DNA from: Salirhabdus sp. Marseille-P4669
GTDB taxonomy: Bacteria; Bacillota; Bacilli; Bacillales; Alkalibacillaceae
Direction of reading: 5' to 3'
Length of the DNA stretch: 64,000 bases
NCBI RefSeq assembly: GCF_900240405.1
Contig: NZ_OEQK01000002.1
Span: forward strand, 310,001 to 374,000
Shown here: piece by piece, positions 1 through 8,487 of the stretch
Layout: each line of letters begins with the position of its first letter
Position numbering within the stretch: position 1 is the first letter of the stretch
Notes under the pieces: model-generated
The model's input: only the letters and a program-made list of their open reading frames with translations
Told to the model about the DNA's origin: nothing
Database searches by the model: none
Made by a program: the position numbers and the translations under genes

Positions 1-371
1 ACTTTGCCCAAATTCAAACACCACCAGGAGATGAAACAACGATTCATTCTCCAGATGATTTTGATTTAAATAATCAAAAGCGGGAAGAAGAATTTGGTGC
101 CGAAGCAATTAGTGCCAATGAAGTAACCAACATGCATCAAAGAGAAAAGGAAACCAACATGGAAGAAAATGTGGAGGCTGGATGGGGATGGGCTGCGATT
201 GTCTTGTCGCTAATTGCCTTATTTAACATTTGGCCACTCCTTATGGGTATTGCTGGTACAGTGGTTGGTGTCATGGCGAAAAGAAGAGGTGCAGACACTC
301 TAGGTAACATTGCGATTGTTGCAGGTATCGCAGCAATTGTAATCCACTTAATAATCGACGCATTTGTCTAA
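1..371 (+). CDS. yqfX: Small membrane protein, YqfX-like, 5' end outside window
   Basis: The reading frame is open from the first bases of the window, so this is the C-terminal part of a longer protein and the ATG at 132 is internal. About 50 hydrophilic, acidic residues are followed by two hydrophobic segments separated by a short MAKRRGADTLGN loop, the shape of small DUF4190-type membrane proteins. The symbol rests on position: B. subtilis yqfX lies next to ispG. No function is known to me. The gene converges on ispG and both share one terminator. Confidence 0.6.
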   Translation, partial: FAQIQTPPGDETTIHSPDDFDLNNQKREEEFGAEAISANEVTNMHQREKETNMEENVEAGWGWAAIVLSLIALFNIWPLLMGIAGTVVGVMAKRRGADTLGNIAIVAGIAAIVIHLIIDAFV

Positions 372-408
372 CGAAAAAAAGCCCCATTACTGGGGCTTTT
401 TTTCGTTA
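369..408. terminator. Bidirectional rho-independent terminator shared by yqfX-like gene and ispG
   Basis: A perfect 17-bp inverted repeat with a 6-base loop has GCCCC/GGGGC at its top and A-tract/T-tract flanks. The TAA stop codons of both convergent genes lie inside the stem, so one hairpin serves both strands. Confidence 0.93.
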
Positions 409-1518
409 GACGTTCATTTCTTCTTCTTCTTCTTTTTGCTTTTTAGCGTATTCTTCTGCTAATTTATCAATTTCTTTTTTTAGTTCCTCAACCATTGTTT
501 CTTCTGGCACTTTACGGATGATCTCTCCGTGTCTAAACAATAGACCTTCTCCTCTAGCTCCAGCAATACCAATATCCGCTTCACGAGCTTCACCAGGGCC
601 GTTTACGGCACATCCTAGAACGGATACTTTAATTGGTGCTTTGATTTGAGAAATATATTCTTCTACTTCATTTGCGATGGATATTAAGTCAATTTCAATA
701 CGACCACAAGTAGGACATGATATCAATGTTGCTGCATTTGATGCAAGACCAAATGTTTTAAGCAGCTCTCTTGCAACTTTAACCTCTTCAACAGGATCAG
801 CACTTAAAGAAATACGCATTGTACTTCCAATACCTTTACTTAAGATAGCACCTAAGCCTGCAGCACTTTTTACAGTTCCAGAGAATAGTGTTCCAGACTC
901 TGTAATTCCTAAGTGCAGTGGATATGGTATTACTGCTGCTGCTTTTTCATAAGCTTCAATTGCTAATCTTACATCAGAAGCTTTTAATGAAACAATAATG
1001 TCATGGAAATCAAGGTCTTCTAAGATTTTAATGTGGTGTAGAGCACTTTCTACCATACCATCGGCAGTTGGATATCCATATTTCTTTAAAATATGTTTTT
1101 CTAATGATCCGGCATTTACACCAATACGAATCGGAATACCTTTTGCTTTACATGCATTAACTACTTTTTCAACATTCTCCTGTTTACCAATATTACCAGG
1201 ATTAATACGGATTTTATCAATTCCGCCTTCGATTGCTTTTAAAGCTAAACGGTAATCAAAATGTATATCTGCAACTAAAGGTACATTAATTCGTTTTTTT
1301 ATTTCTGGAATTGCATTTGCAGCTGCCTCATTTGGAACAGCTACTCTGACTATTTGAACGCCTGCTTGTACAAGGCGACCAATCTCGTTCACAGTTGCAT
1401 CAACATCATGTGTTTTGGTTGTTGTCATTGATTGAATAACGACTTCATCTTTCCCACCAATTGTTATATTACCGACACGTACTGGTCGTGTATCTTTACG
1501 GTGAATAAGTTGAGACAT
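406..1518 (-). CDS. ispG: 4-hydroxy-3-methylbut-2-en-1-yl diphosphate synthase (flavodoxin)
   Basis: This enzyme (GcpE) reduces methylerythritol cyclodiphosphate to HMBPP, the penultimate step of the MEP isoprenoid pathway, using a 4Fe-4S cluster in the cytosol. The 370-residue length is normal for the bacterial TIM-barrel form. The cluster cysteines are visible in LISCPTCGR and [12 protein letters not shown] near the C terminus. The start [13 protein letters not shown] follows an AAAGGAGCG ribosome binding site. The protein ends in a short Lys/Glu-rich tail. The same pathway returns at the other end of the window with ispA and the OLE locus. Confidence 0.97.
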   Translation of the reverse strand: MSQLIHRKDTRPVRVGNITIGGKDEVVIQSMTTTKTHDVDATVNEIGRLVQAGVQIVRVAVPNEAAANAIPEIKKRINVPLVADIHFDYRLALKAIEGGIDKIRINPGNIGKQENVEKVVNACKAKGIPIRIGVNAGSLEKHILKKYGYPTADGMVESALHHIKILEDLDFHDIIVSLKASDVRLAIEAYEKAAAVIPYPLHLGITESGTLFSGTVKSAAGLGAILSKGIGSTMRISLSADPVEEVKVARELLKTFGLASNAATLISCPTCGRIEIDLISIANEVEEYISQIKAPIKVSVLGCAVNGPGEAREADIGIAGARGEGLLFRHGEIIRKVPEETMVEELKKEIDKLAEEYAKKQKEEEEEMNV

Positions 1519-1619
1519 TTAAAACGCTCCTTTACGTTATCCCTTAAAAATGTAATGTATATCCTTATTTATTATAAGACGAAAGGTGGTAAATGAGAAG
1601 TAAAAATACTTATTTGTCA

Positions 1620-2012
1620 TTATTCTTTATTGTAAATTGGAAAGAAATACGTTTCCCCAATGTGTATTTCATGGGGATTAGCACCAGGATTTAGCTTTTC
1701 AAAATCGAGTAATAATTGCTGGATTGGAACATGTCCTTCATTGATTTGTTCCGTTATTGATAATACGGTATCCCCAGCCTGAACTGTATACGAAATCTTT
1801 TGATAAGGGTCTACTGGCATCGTGTTTGGCGCGTTCGCTTTTGTGGAATCGATTGGAGGACTTTCGACCACTGATTTTTCGCCACTTGACTCTTCCGTTA
1901 CCTTATTGGAAGGGACTTGTTCGGAAAAAGTTCCAACAGACAAGTCATGTATAACGCTCCGTACAAAAAGCAGTAAAATAATAAATAAAATAACCTTTTT
2001 ATAAAATCGCAT
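1620..2012 (-). CDS. yqfZ: Membrane-anchored LysM domain protein, YqfZ-like
   Basis: This 130-residue protein has one N-terminal membrane segment (KVILFIILLLFV), a Ser/Pro-rich linker and a C-terminal LysM domain beginning YTVQAGDTVLSI and ending near IGETYFFPIY. LysM domains bind peptidoglycan, so it is expected on the outer face of the membrane and held against the wall. Position beside ispG matches B. subtilis yqfZ, which I recall as a mother-cell sporulation gene; nothing in this sequence proves that role. A GAAGGGGGA ribosome binding site precedes the ATG. Confidence 0.8.
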   Translation of the reverse strand: MRFYKKVILFIILLLFVRSVIHDLSVGTFSEQVPSNKVTEESSGEKSVVESPPIDSTKANAPNTMPVDPYQKISYTVQAGDTVLSITEQINEGHVPIQQLLLDFEKLNPGANPHEIHIGETYFFPIYNKE

Positions 2013-2127
2013 CGTTTTCCCCCTTCATAAAACATTCGACTATAATGGGTGGTCGTGTAAAATAAATATTATTGAAACATTTATATGTAGCAATTCGTAT
2101 AAGTTAGTAAAAGTGAGGTGTTCAAAG

Positions 2128-2757
2128 TTGGATTTAGAATCTAGTTTAGCAGCATTTATTCTTACATTTTTAGGTATGATGTTTTTACTTGGTGAATTTA
2201 TGGTTAAATTGAAAGGTATTTCCGGAATCTTAGGATTTGGATTCATTTTACTGTTTTTTAGCGCACACCTTTCCTCCTTTAATTTATTGATTGTCGTAAG
2301 CATATTTGTGTTTGCCATCATTCTAATAATAATAGATGGAAAATTACTAAACGACGGTACTCTTTCGGTTATCGCCATTATTTTAATGCTCCTCGTTGTC
2401 GGTTTAACAACATCTAATTGGGTTACGGGAATGTACGCTGTTATAGGAGTAATTCTAGGGACGTTCGCAAGTTTCCTTTTTTTAAAAATATTTCCGAAAA
2501 GAAATATGTGGGATCGCATGGCTTTAATGGATCGTTTAACGAATGAGGGTGGCTATAGTTCTTTAAATAAAGAATATAAAGAGCTTATAAATAAAGTAGG
2601 AGTTGCTTTGACAGATTTAAGACCAGTTGGAACGATTCGAATTAATGGAAAAGATTATAGTGCTATTTCCAATGGTATATGGATTAAGAAAAATGAATCC
2701 ATAAAAGTTGTCCAAGTTGATGGAACGAAGATTTTAGTAGAAATTGTCGAAAATTAA
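2128..2757 (+). CDS. NfeD-like membrane protein
   Basis: Several hydrophobic segments fill residues 1-125. They are followed by a C-terminal OB-fold domain with the NfeD pattern GVALTDLRPVGTIRINGKDY, SNGIWI and VVQVDGTKILVEIV. NfeD proteins usually partner a stomatin/flotillin protein or an SppA-like protease in membrane microdomains; no such partner is adjacent here. I chose TTG at 2128 (209 residues) because AGTGAGGTG sits 8 bases upstream. The GTG at 2113 lies inside that ribosome binding site. Confidence 0.82.
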   Translation: MDLESSLAAFILTFLGMMFLLGEFMVKLKGISGILGFGFILLFFSAHLSSFNLLIVVSIFVFAIILIIIDGKLLNDGTLSVIAIILMLLVVGLTTSNWVTGMYAVIGVILGTFASFLFLKIFPKRNMWDRMALMDRLTNEGGYSSLNKEYKELINKVGVALTDLRPVGTIRINGKDYSAISNGIWIKKNESIKVVQVDGTKILVEIVEN

Positions 2758-2847
2758 CCAAACCTTCATGAAGCTTTTACTCCCCGTTAACAATTAACTG
2801 TCATACTTATATTTAGTATTTGTTGGTAAAAAAGGGGAGAGCTTTCA

Positions 2848-4539
2848 TTGATCAAACATTTTCGACACCGCTTTAAGAGAAATAAAAAATTCGAGTTTTC
2901 TTTTCAATCCCGATTGCTTGTAGCTATTATTAGTATGTTCCTTATTTCAATCGGAACCGTTAGTATCTTATCTTATTCAAAAGCAAATGATAGCCAGTTA
3001 ACATTAGTGAATCAAAGGTTAGAGCGAGAAATTTTTTTAATGAAAGAAAGTGCGCGCAATTTAAAATATGCATTCCTTCATGATGAAGAGCAGTTTAAAA
3101 GGCAATTGTATTCATCCATAGAAGAGCAACGTATTCAATTAATGGAGGATGATTTTAATCCTATTTTAATGTTGAATCTTAAAGATGGATTAGTGGGAGT
3201 CGAAAATCGCAAGGCCTCCACAATGGAATTAGAATCAAGTATTGTAAAAAAGGTAATTGAGGGAAAGACAAACTCTTTTATTGGTAATTGGAATGGAGAA
3301 GATTATTTATTTTCTTTTGATGAAATACAAGAATTGCAAGGTACTTATATTATTGCTATTCCGAAATCGGATTTGATGCATTCGGCAAATGAGCTGGCAA
3401 CATATAGTTTAACAATCGGAGTTGTAAGTATTGTAATTATTATAGTAATCACTTCCATTGTAATTCGAAAGATGACCAAATCTTTAGCTACGCTAAGAAT
3501 GGAAATGAAAAAAGCTCGGAATCGGGAATTTGATCATGCCCACTCGGTTAAAACGAATGTGCCAGAGATTCGGTCATTAAGTAAAAGCTATCAAACGTTA
3601 ATCAACACAATTTCAACCATGCTTTCTAATATTGAGAATGCGGTCCAACAAATTACGATGACTAGCGATGAGCTTTCTGCTTCATCTGATAAACTAACTT
3701 CAAGTCAAACAATGATGAAAAGGGATTTGAAGAATGTTGTTAAGGAATCCGAAAAGATTACGGCAACATTTTCTAGCTATGAAGTAACATATGAAGAGCT
3801 TAAAAACACGTTTGAGGTACTAAAAAGCCAATTTTACAAAATGAATAAAAAACAGGTTGAAATGAATGATTCTTTGGCAAAGGGCTCCTCAGATGTAATA
3901 TTAATCGTCTCAGCTTTGGAAAAGTTTTATGAAGGTGTACAACTCATGTCGGAAAAAATTGATGAGTTTCAAAACCATACCACGAACATCAAAAAAGCTG
4001 GTACGATGATTCAGGAATTAGCAGAACGAACTAAACTACTTTCTTTAAATGCTACAATTGAGGCAGCAAGAGCTGGAGAAAATGGAAATGGTTTCGCGGT
4101 TGTTGCAAATGAAATTCGAAACCTAGCCGAAAACTCTAGAAATGCAGCAATAGAAATCGATACGAAAATGAATGCTACCGTTCAAATTGGTACGTTTTTT
4201 TCGGAACAATTTTTACAATTGTTGAACGAATTATCGCATCACGTACATATTGCTCAAAACTCTAGTGAGACATTTACAGGTCTTGCTGGAGAAATACAAG
4301 ACGTAACCAATCAAATTGATCAGTCGATGAAAGAAGTAGAGCAAACAGAATCTCTATTACCTGATTTAGAGAAAGCCTTCCAGTCATTTCAAAATCATAT
4401 TGAAGATAATGTAGGCCTAGTGAATAAATTGTTTACAAGTTTTGAATTACAGCAGTCAACTTTAGAGGAAACAGAAGAAATTCGTACACAATTGGCAGCT
4501 TTAGGACAGTCGTTAACATCTGTTGTTAAAAATCAATGA
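2848..4539 (+). CDS. Methyl-accepting chemotaxis protein
   Basis: This transmembrane chemoreceptor would signal to CheA/CheW. A TTG start follows AAAGGGGAGAG. The 563 residues hold a first membrane helix near 23-45, about 140 extracellular residues, a second helix near 187-207, a HAMP-like region, and a long coiled-coil signalling domain. The hairpin tip reads [19 protein letters not shown] then [16 protein letters not shown], a recognisable but slightly divergent form of the MCP signature. The extracellular part looks like a Cache-type sensor but the ligand cannot be told. No che genes lie nearby; a terminator follows directly, so it is monocistronic. Confidence 0.93.
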   Translation: MIKHFRHRFKRNKKFEFSFQSRLLVAIISMFLISIGTVSILSYSKANDSQLTLVNQRLEREIFLMKESARNLKYAFLHDEEQFKRQLYSSIEEQRIQLMEDDFNPILMLNLKDGLVGVENRKASTMELESSIVKKVIEGKTNSFIGNWNGEDYLFSFDEIQELQGTYIIAIPKSDLMHSANELATYSLTIGVVSIVIIIVITSIVIRKMTKSLATLRMEMKKARNREFDHAHSVKTNVPEIRSLSKSYQTLINTISTMLSNIENAVQQITMTSDELSASSDKLTSSQTMMKRDLKNVVKESEKITATFSSYEVTYEELKNTFEVLKSQFYKMNKKQVEMNDSLAKGSSDVILIVSALEKFYEGVQLMSEKIDEFQNHTTNIKKAGTMIQELAERTKLLSLNATIEAARAGENGNGFAVVANEIRNLAENSRNAAIEIDTKMNATVQIGTFFSEQFLQLLNELSHHVHIAQNSSETFTGLAGEIQDVTNQIDQSMKEVEQTESLLPDLEKAFQSFQNHIEDNVGLVNKLFTSFELQQSTLEETEEIRTQLAALGQSLTSVVKNQ

Positions 4540-4544
4540 GACGA

Positions 4545-4580
4545 AAACCCTTGGTACATGTAGTACCAAGGTTTTTTTGT
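4545..4580 (+). terminator. Rho-independent terminator after the chemoreceptor gene
   Basis: AACCTTGGTAC-type stem (ACCCTTGGTAC / GTACCAAGG) with an ATGTA loop followed by a run of seven T. Confidence 0.88.
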
Positions 4581-4647
4581 GTAAAACTTTTGTATAAAGT
4601 AGTCGACTTATAGCAAAGGATAAAAACAAATAAAGCATAATGCCAAT

Positions 4648-4685
4648 TGTAAAGACATTGTAAATTTGTTAAAAAACCCTTTACA
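4648..4685. promoter_or_regulatory. Possible Pho-box-like repeats upstream of Na/Pi cotransporter
   Basis: On the minus strand two TTTACA hexamers (4648-4653 and 4659-4664) are exactly 11 bp apart. A TTAACA follows at an 8-bp offset (4667-4672), and a plus-strand TTTACA lies at 4680-4685. PhoP of Bacillus binds TT(A/C/T)A(C/T)A repeats with 11-bp periodicity. Only two repeats have the right phase, so this is a weak candidate, suggested mainly by the phosphate-related gene downstream. Confidence 0.3.
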
Positions 4686-4759
4686 AAAGAATTGCAGTAG
4701 CATCATAATGGTATGGGTTATCTTAGTAAGATATATAGAATTGATTGGGGTTGAAGAGT

Positions 4760-6403
4760 TTGAGTGGATCAGAAATTCAAGAACTTATATTTCAATTTGT
4801 TGGAGGTCTCGGTATATTCCTGTTTGGGATAAAATATATGGGAGATGGCCTTCAAAAATCTGCGGGTGACCGCTTACGAGATATTTTAGATAAATTTACG
4901 ACAAATCCGTTTATGGGTGTACTGGCGGGACTTTTAGTAACGATATTAATTCAAAGTAGTTCCGGAACAACTGTATTAACTGTTGGACTTGTAAATGCTG
5001 GTTTTATGACGTTGCGTCAAGCAATCGGTGTTATTATGGGGGCAAACATCGGGACAACGGTAACAGCATTTATTATTGGTATCGATGTTGATGAATACGC
5101 GCTTCCAATGATTGCGCTTGGCTCTTTCTTGATTTTCTTCTTTAAGAAAAAGAACATTACATACCTCGGACAAACGTTATTTGGTTTAGGGGCACTATTT
5201 TACGGTCTATCCCTTATGTCTGATGGTATGAAGCCGTTAAGAACATTAAAGGCTTTCACTGATTTAACTGTAAACATGAGTGAAATACCAATACTAGGTG
5301 TAGTCGTTGGTACGATTTTTACCGTAATCGTTCAAAGCTCCAGTGCGACAATTGGTATTTTACAAGAGCTTTTCGATCAAGGTGCAATACTGCTTGATGC
5401 AGCCTTGCCAGTATTATTTGGGGACAATATCGGTACAACCATTACAGCTGTCTTAGCATCTATTGGTGCAAGTGTTGCTGCAAAACGTGCGGCTTTATCC
5501 CATGTAATCTTTAATTTAATTGGAGCTACCATTTTCCTGCTCCTACTAGTACCATTTACAATGTTAATTGAGTATTTCCAACAAATATTTGACTTGGGAC
5601 CAAAGATGACAATTGCGTTTGCTCATGGAACATTTAATGTTACGAATACGCTTCTACAAGTTTGGTTTATTGGACTATTAGCAACGGTTGTTACAAAAAT
5701 TGTACCTGGAGAAAATGAAATTGATTATAAACCAAGACATTTAGACCCGCTTATTATTCAGCAATCTCCAGCGATTGCATTAGGACAAGCAAAGGATGAG
5801 TCCTTAAGAATGGGTGAGCTTGCTGTTAAAGGTTTAGAGGAAACCTTTAACTATTTAAATAACAATCAACAAAAGCATGCCGAACTTGCCTTAGGTTTGG
5901 AAGATGCTATAAACAATCTAGATCGAAAAATTACCGATTATTTAGCTCAAATATCTCGAAATTCCTTAACAGATACGGAAACTGCTTTACATTCTTCCGT
6001 TGTGGACAATATACGAGACATTGAAAGAATTGGTGACCATTTCGAAAATATCGTAGAATTAGTGGATTATAAAATATCTAATAAAGTTAATTTGACAGAA
6101 CAAGCACTAGAAGATTTAAATGATATGTTTAACTTAACATTAATTACTGTTAAACAATCCCTAGACGCGTTTGGGAAGATGGATCGAAAGGCAGCATTAG
6201 AAGTTATTGAAAAAGAAGAACAAATTGACCAAATGGAAAGAAAGTACCGTAAGAAGCATATTTTGCGTTTAAATGAAGGTGTATGTACTGGTTCAGCAGG
6301 TATTGTATTTGTTGACATTATTAGTAACCTAGAAAGAATAGGGGATCATGCAGTTAACATCGCTCAAGAAGTAATCGGCAAAGAAACAGAAGAAGATAAG
6401 TAA
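4760..6403 (+). CDS. Na+/phosphate cotransporter (NptA/PNaS) family protein with C-terminal PhoU-like domain
   Basis: Residues 1 to about 310 are membrane segments carrying the two inverted QSSS repeats of the Na/Pi type II family (QSSSGTT...GANIGTT and QSSSATI...GDNIGTT). The C-terminal 200 residues are a PhoU-like helical domain with RIGDHFENI and RIGDHAVNI. Family knowledge points to Na+-coupled phosphate transport, though some members move other anions. Among several in-frame TTG codons, 4760 is preferred because GGGG lies 9 bases upstream; 4745 lacks a ribosome binding site. The gene stands alone between two terminators, some 6 kb before the pst operon. Confidence 0.9.
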   Translation: MSGSEIQELIFQFVGGLGIFLFGIKYMGDGLQKSAGDRLRDILDKFTTNPFMGVLAGLLVTILIQSSSGTTVLTVGLVNAGFMTLRQAIGVIMGANIGTTVTAFIIGIDVDEYALPMIALGSFLIFFFKKKNITYLGQTLFGLGALFYGLSLMSDGMKPLRTLKAFTDLTVNMSEIPILGVVVGTIFTVIVQSSSATIGILQELFDQGAILLDAALPVLFGDNIGTTITAVLASIGASVAAKRAALSHVIFNLIGATIFLLLLVPFTMLIEYFQQIFDLGPKMTIAFAHGTFNVTNTLLQVWFIGLLATVVTKIVPGENEIDYKPRHLDPLIIQQSPAIALGQAKDESLRMGELAVKGLEETFNYLNNNQQKHAELALGLEDAINNLDRKITDYLAQISRNSLTDTETALHSSVVDNIRDIERIGDHFENIVELVDYKISNKVNLTEQALEDLNDMFNLTLITVKQSLDAFGKMDRKAALEVIEKEEQIDQMERKYRKKHILRLNEGVCTGSAGIVFVDIISNLERIGDHAVNIAQEVIGKETEEDK

Positions 6404-6416
6404 AATTGCTTTACGT

Positions 6417-6456
6417 TTTAAGGCCATTGGTTTTACTAATGGCCTTAAAATATATT
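6417..6456 (+). terminator. Probable terminator after Na/Pi gene
   Basis: A 13-bp stem (TTTTAAGGCCATT / AATGGCCTTAAAA) is followed by TATATTT, so the T tract is weak. Confidence 0.7.
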
Positions 6457-6552
6457 TAAATTTTACAAATACTAAAAAACTACTTGAATCTTATACAAGG
6501 ACATGCTATATTCATTTTGTTGTCATTTTTACTATTTCTTTTTTGAAAAGTG

Positions 6553-6581
6553 TTGACAGATGTAAAATTACATGGTAAATT
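6553..6581 (+). promoter_or_regulatory. Sigma-A promoter of the tRNA cluster
   Basis: A perfect -35 TTGACA (6553-6558) is followed by a 17-base spacer and -10 TAAATT (6576-6581), about 35 bases before the first tRNA. Confidence 0.7.
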
Positions 6582-6615
6582 ATATTTCGTCGCTTCATAA
6601 AAGAAAAAATATTAT

Positions 6616-6690
6616 TCCACAGTAGCTCAGTGGTAGAGCAATCGGCTGTTAACCGATCGGTCGTAGGTTCGAATCCTACCTGTGGAGCCA
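6616..6690 (+). tRNA. tRNA-Asn (GTT)
   Basis: The 75-nt cloverleaf has acceptor stem TCCACAG/CTGTGGA, a D arm with AGCTCAG, anticodon loop CTGTTAA, T arm GTAGGTTCGAATCCTAC and encoded CCA. It is the first gene of the cluster. Confidence 0.96.
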
Positions 6691-6694
6691 AAAT

Positions 6695-6771
6695 GGCGGT
6701 GTAGCTCAGCTGGCGAGAGCGTACGGTTCATACCCGTAAGGTCGGGGGTTCGATCCCCTCCGCCGCTACCA
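6695..6771 (+). tRNA. tRNA-Met (CAT), elongator type
   Basis: The 77-nt cloverleaf has anticodon loop TTCATAC, T arm GGGGGTTCGATCCCCTC and encoded CCA. Body sequence GGCGGTGTAGCTCAG resembles the Bacillus elongator methionine tRNA. It lacks the C1:A72 mismatch expected of an initiator; position 1:72 is a G:U pair. Confidence 0.85.
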
Positions 6772-6787
6772 TATAATTTAATAAAAT

Positions 6788-6864
6788 GGCGGCTATGGCG
6801 AAGTGGTTAACGCACCGGATTGTGGCTCCGGCATTCGTGGGTTCGATTCCCACTAGTCGCCCCA
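6788..6864 (+). tRNA. tRNA-His (GTG)
   Basis: Anticodon loop TTGTGGC in the arm CCGGATTGTGGCTCCGG gives histidine. An extra G at -1 (6788) faces discriminator C73, the histidine identity element. CCA is encoded. Confidence 0.95.
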
Positions 6865-6879
6865 TTACATTATTCTAAT

Positions 6880-6956
6880 GGACCCTTAGCTCAGCTGGTT
6901 AGAGCTATCGGCTCATAACCGATCGGTCGCAGGTTCGAGTCCTGCAGGGTCCACCA
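6880..6956 (+). tRNA. tRNA with CAT anticodon, probably tRNA-Ile2
   Basis: The 77-nt cloverleaf has acceptor GGACCCT/AGGGTCC, anticodon loop CTCATAA and encoded CCA. The body is close to bacterial tRNA-Ile2, whose wobble C34 is converted to lysidine by TilS so that it reads AUA. An elongator or initiator Met identity cannot be fully excluded from the sequence alone. Confidence 0.72.
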
Positions 6957-6965
6957 TTAGATTAC

Positions 6966-7058
6966 GGAGGAATACCCAAGTCTGGCTGAAGGGATCGGTC
7001 TTGAAAACCGACAGGGGTGTCAAAGCCCGCGGGGGTTCGAATCCCTCTTCCTCCGCCA
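6966..7058 (+). tRNA. tRNA-Ser (TGA)
   Basis: This is a 93-nt class II tRNA with acceptor GGAGGAA/TTCCTCC, anticodon loop CTTGAAA, a long variable arm (GGGGTGTCAAAGCCC region) as expected for serine, and encoded GCCA end. Confidence 0.95.
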
Positions 7059-7110
7059 TATTATTTTAGACAAGCATAAAGTTAGTATGAGTATACATAC
7101 TAAACAGAAA

Positions 7111-7228
7111 TGGCTCGGTAGCTCAGTCGGTAGAGCACGATCGATTAAGCTTCAGAGTATTATCTTCAGCGCACCACACGAAACGCTTCTAGAATAATCA
7201 TTCTGAGTGTGGAGTGACGGACTGAAAA
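7111..7228 (+). pseudogene. Broken tRNA-Phe copy, interrupted and lacking its 3' half
   Basis: Bases 7111-7137 are identical to the 5' flank base plus nucleotides 1-26 of the intact tRNA-Phe downstream. After 79 unrelated bases (7138-7216), the next 12 bases of tRNA-Phe (ACGGACTGAAAA, 7217-7228) reappear, and similarity then stops inside the anticodon loop. No T arm or acceptor 3' strand follows. The insert contains a possible hairpin (CACCACAC with GTGTGG) and an AGAAT/ATTCT stem. It cannot make a tRNA; it looks like a duplication later interrupted and truncated. Confidence 0.8.
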
Positions 7229-7266
7229 AGAATTTGAAAGTGTAGATTATCAATTAAACTCATTAT

Positions 7267-7342
<76 letters not shown>

Positions 7343-7377
7343 TTTCATTAAAAACTTAATCTCCTTTCTATAGAGTA

Positions 7378-7411
7378 AGAGCAAGCAGGATAAACTGCTT
7401 GCTCTTTTTTC
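7378..7411 (+). terminator. Terminator of the tRNA cluster
   Basis: An 11-bp perfect stem (AGAGCAAGCAG / CTGCTTGCTCT), 6-base loop, then six T. The following 265 bases up to sodA hold no gene that I can support. Confidence 0.93.
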
Positions 7412-7678
7412 ATTTAGCTACAGCAATGGCTACTATCTTGTCAAATTGGTATTTCGTTTAAAATAGAAATCAAGCAAGGAAAAAGAGATAAAAGGGAGAT
7501 AAGGCCAAATGGTGATTGAAAATACTTTTTATGGTTATAAATAAAAAGTAGGGAATCCATTGCAAATTTCTTGCAGAAAAAAGATTCCCTTGTTAATCTT
7601 GAATGGAAGGTATTTTCACATATTTGTCAAAATATATATGTGACGATATCGATACATAATTTTAAGGAGGAGATTTTA

Positions 7679-8290
7679 ATGGGTAAATTTGAACTTCCAG
7701 AATTACCTTATGCATATGATGCACTTGAACCACATATTGACAAAGAGACAATGAACATTCACCACACAAAACACCATAATACGTATGTAACAAACTTAAA
7801 TGGTGCAATCGAAGGTAATGCTGATCTTGAAGGTAAATCTTTAGAAGAGTTAATTCGTAATCTTGATGCGGTTCCTGAATCAGCTCGTACTGCTGTACGT
7901 AATAACGGTGGTGGACATGCTAACCACAGCTTGTTCTGGACAATTCTTTCTCCAAATGGTGGAGGAGAGCCAACTGGCGAAGTCGCTACAAAAATCAACG
8001 AAGCATTCGGTAGCTTTGATAAATTTAAAGAAGAATTTGCTAATGCAGCAAAAGGACGCTTTGGCTCTGGTTGGGCATGGTTAGTAGTAAATAACGGAAG
8101 TGTAGAAGTAACAAGCACTCCAAACCAAGACTCTCCATTAATGGAAGGTAAAACACCAATTCTTGGTTTAGATGTTTGGGAACATGCTTATTACTTAAAT
8201 TATCAAAACCGTCGTCCTGATTACATTTCAGCATTTTGGAATGTAGTAAATTGGGATGAAGTAGAAAAACGTTACCAAGCTGCAAAATAA
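7679..8290 (+). CDS. sodA: Superoxide dismutase (Mn/Fe)
   Basis: The enzyme converts superoxide to hydrogen peroxide and oxygen in the cytosol. The real start is ATG 7679, 203 residues, behind a near-perfect AAGGAGGAG site; the upstream in-frame extension has no ribosome binding site. Metal ligands are visible: His28 in MNIHHTKHH, the His of NHSLFW, and Asp and His in LDVWEHAYY. The [10 protein letters not shown] and [14 protein letters not shown] blocks are those of Mn-preferring bacillary SodA. It is monocistronic with its own terminator, matching the B. subtilis order sodA-yqgE-pbpA. Confidence 0.97.
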   Translation: MGKFELPELPYAYDALEPHIDKETMNIHHTKHHNTYVTNLNGAIEGNADLEGKSLEELIRNLDAVPESARTAVRNNGGGHANHSLFWTILSPNGGGEPTGEVATKINEAFGSFDKFKEEFANAAKGRFGSGWAWLVVNNGSVEVTSTPNQDSPLMEGKTPILGLDVWEHAYYLNYQNRRPDYISAFWNVVNWDEVEKRYQAAK

Positions 8291-8304
8291 TAGGATAAAT
8301 AATA

Positions 8305-8343
8305 AGAAAAAAGAAGAGCATACATAGCTCTTCTTTTTCTGTT
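8305..8343 (+). terminator. Terminator after sodA
   Basis: AGAAAAAAGAAGAGC pairs with GCTCTTCTTTTTCT around a short loop; the T-rich right arm forms the tail. Confidence 0.85.
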
Positions 8344-8487
8344 TTGGATAAGTGACATGTGAACATGTAGTTCGTCATGTAAGTAGAATTCCCAACAAGG
8401 GCTATTGTTTTTTAACCTTTTCTCTCTTACTGAATAGTTAACGTTATATTGAAGAAAATAGTAGTAGAGAGAAATGGGGTTGACATA

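Noticed and set aside
2040-2519. 159-codon minus-strand frame opposite the NfeD-like gene
   Set aside because: Translation is low-complexity Ile/Asn/Lys-rich with no domain, and it lies entirely antisense to a well-supported NfeD-like gene with a ribosome binding site.
7759-8118. 119-codon frame antisense to sodA
   Set aside because: Antisense shadow of strongly conserved sodA codons; no start signal.
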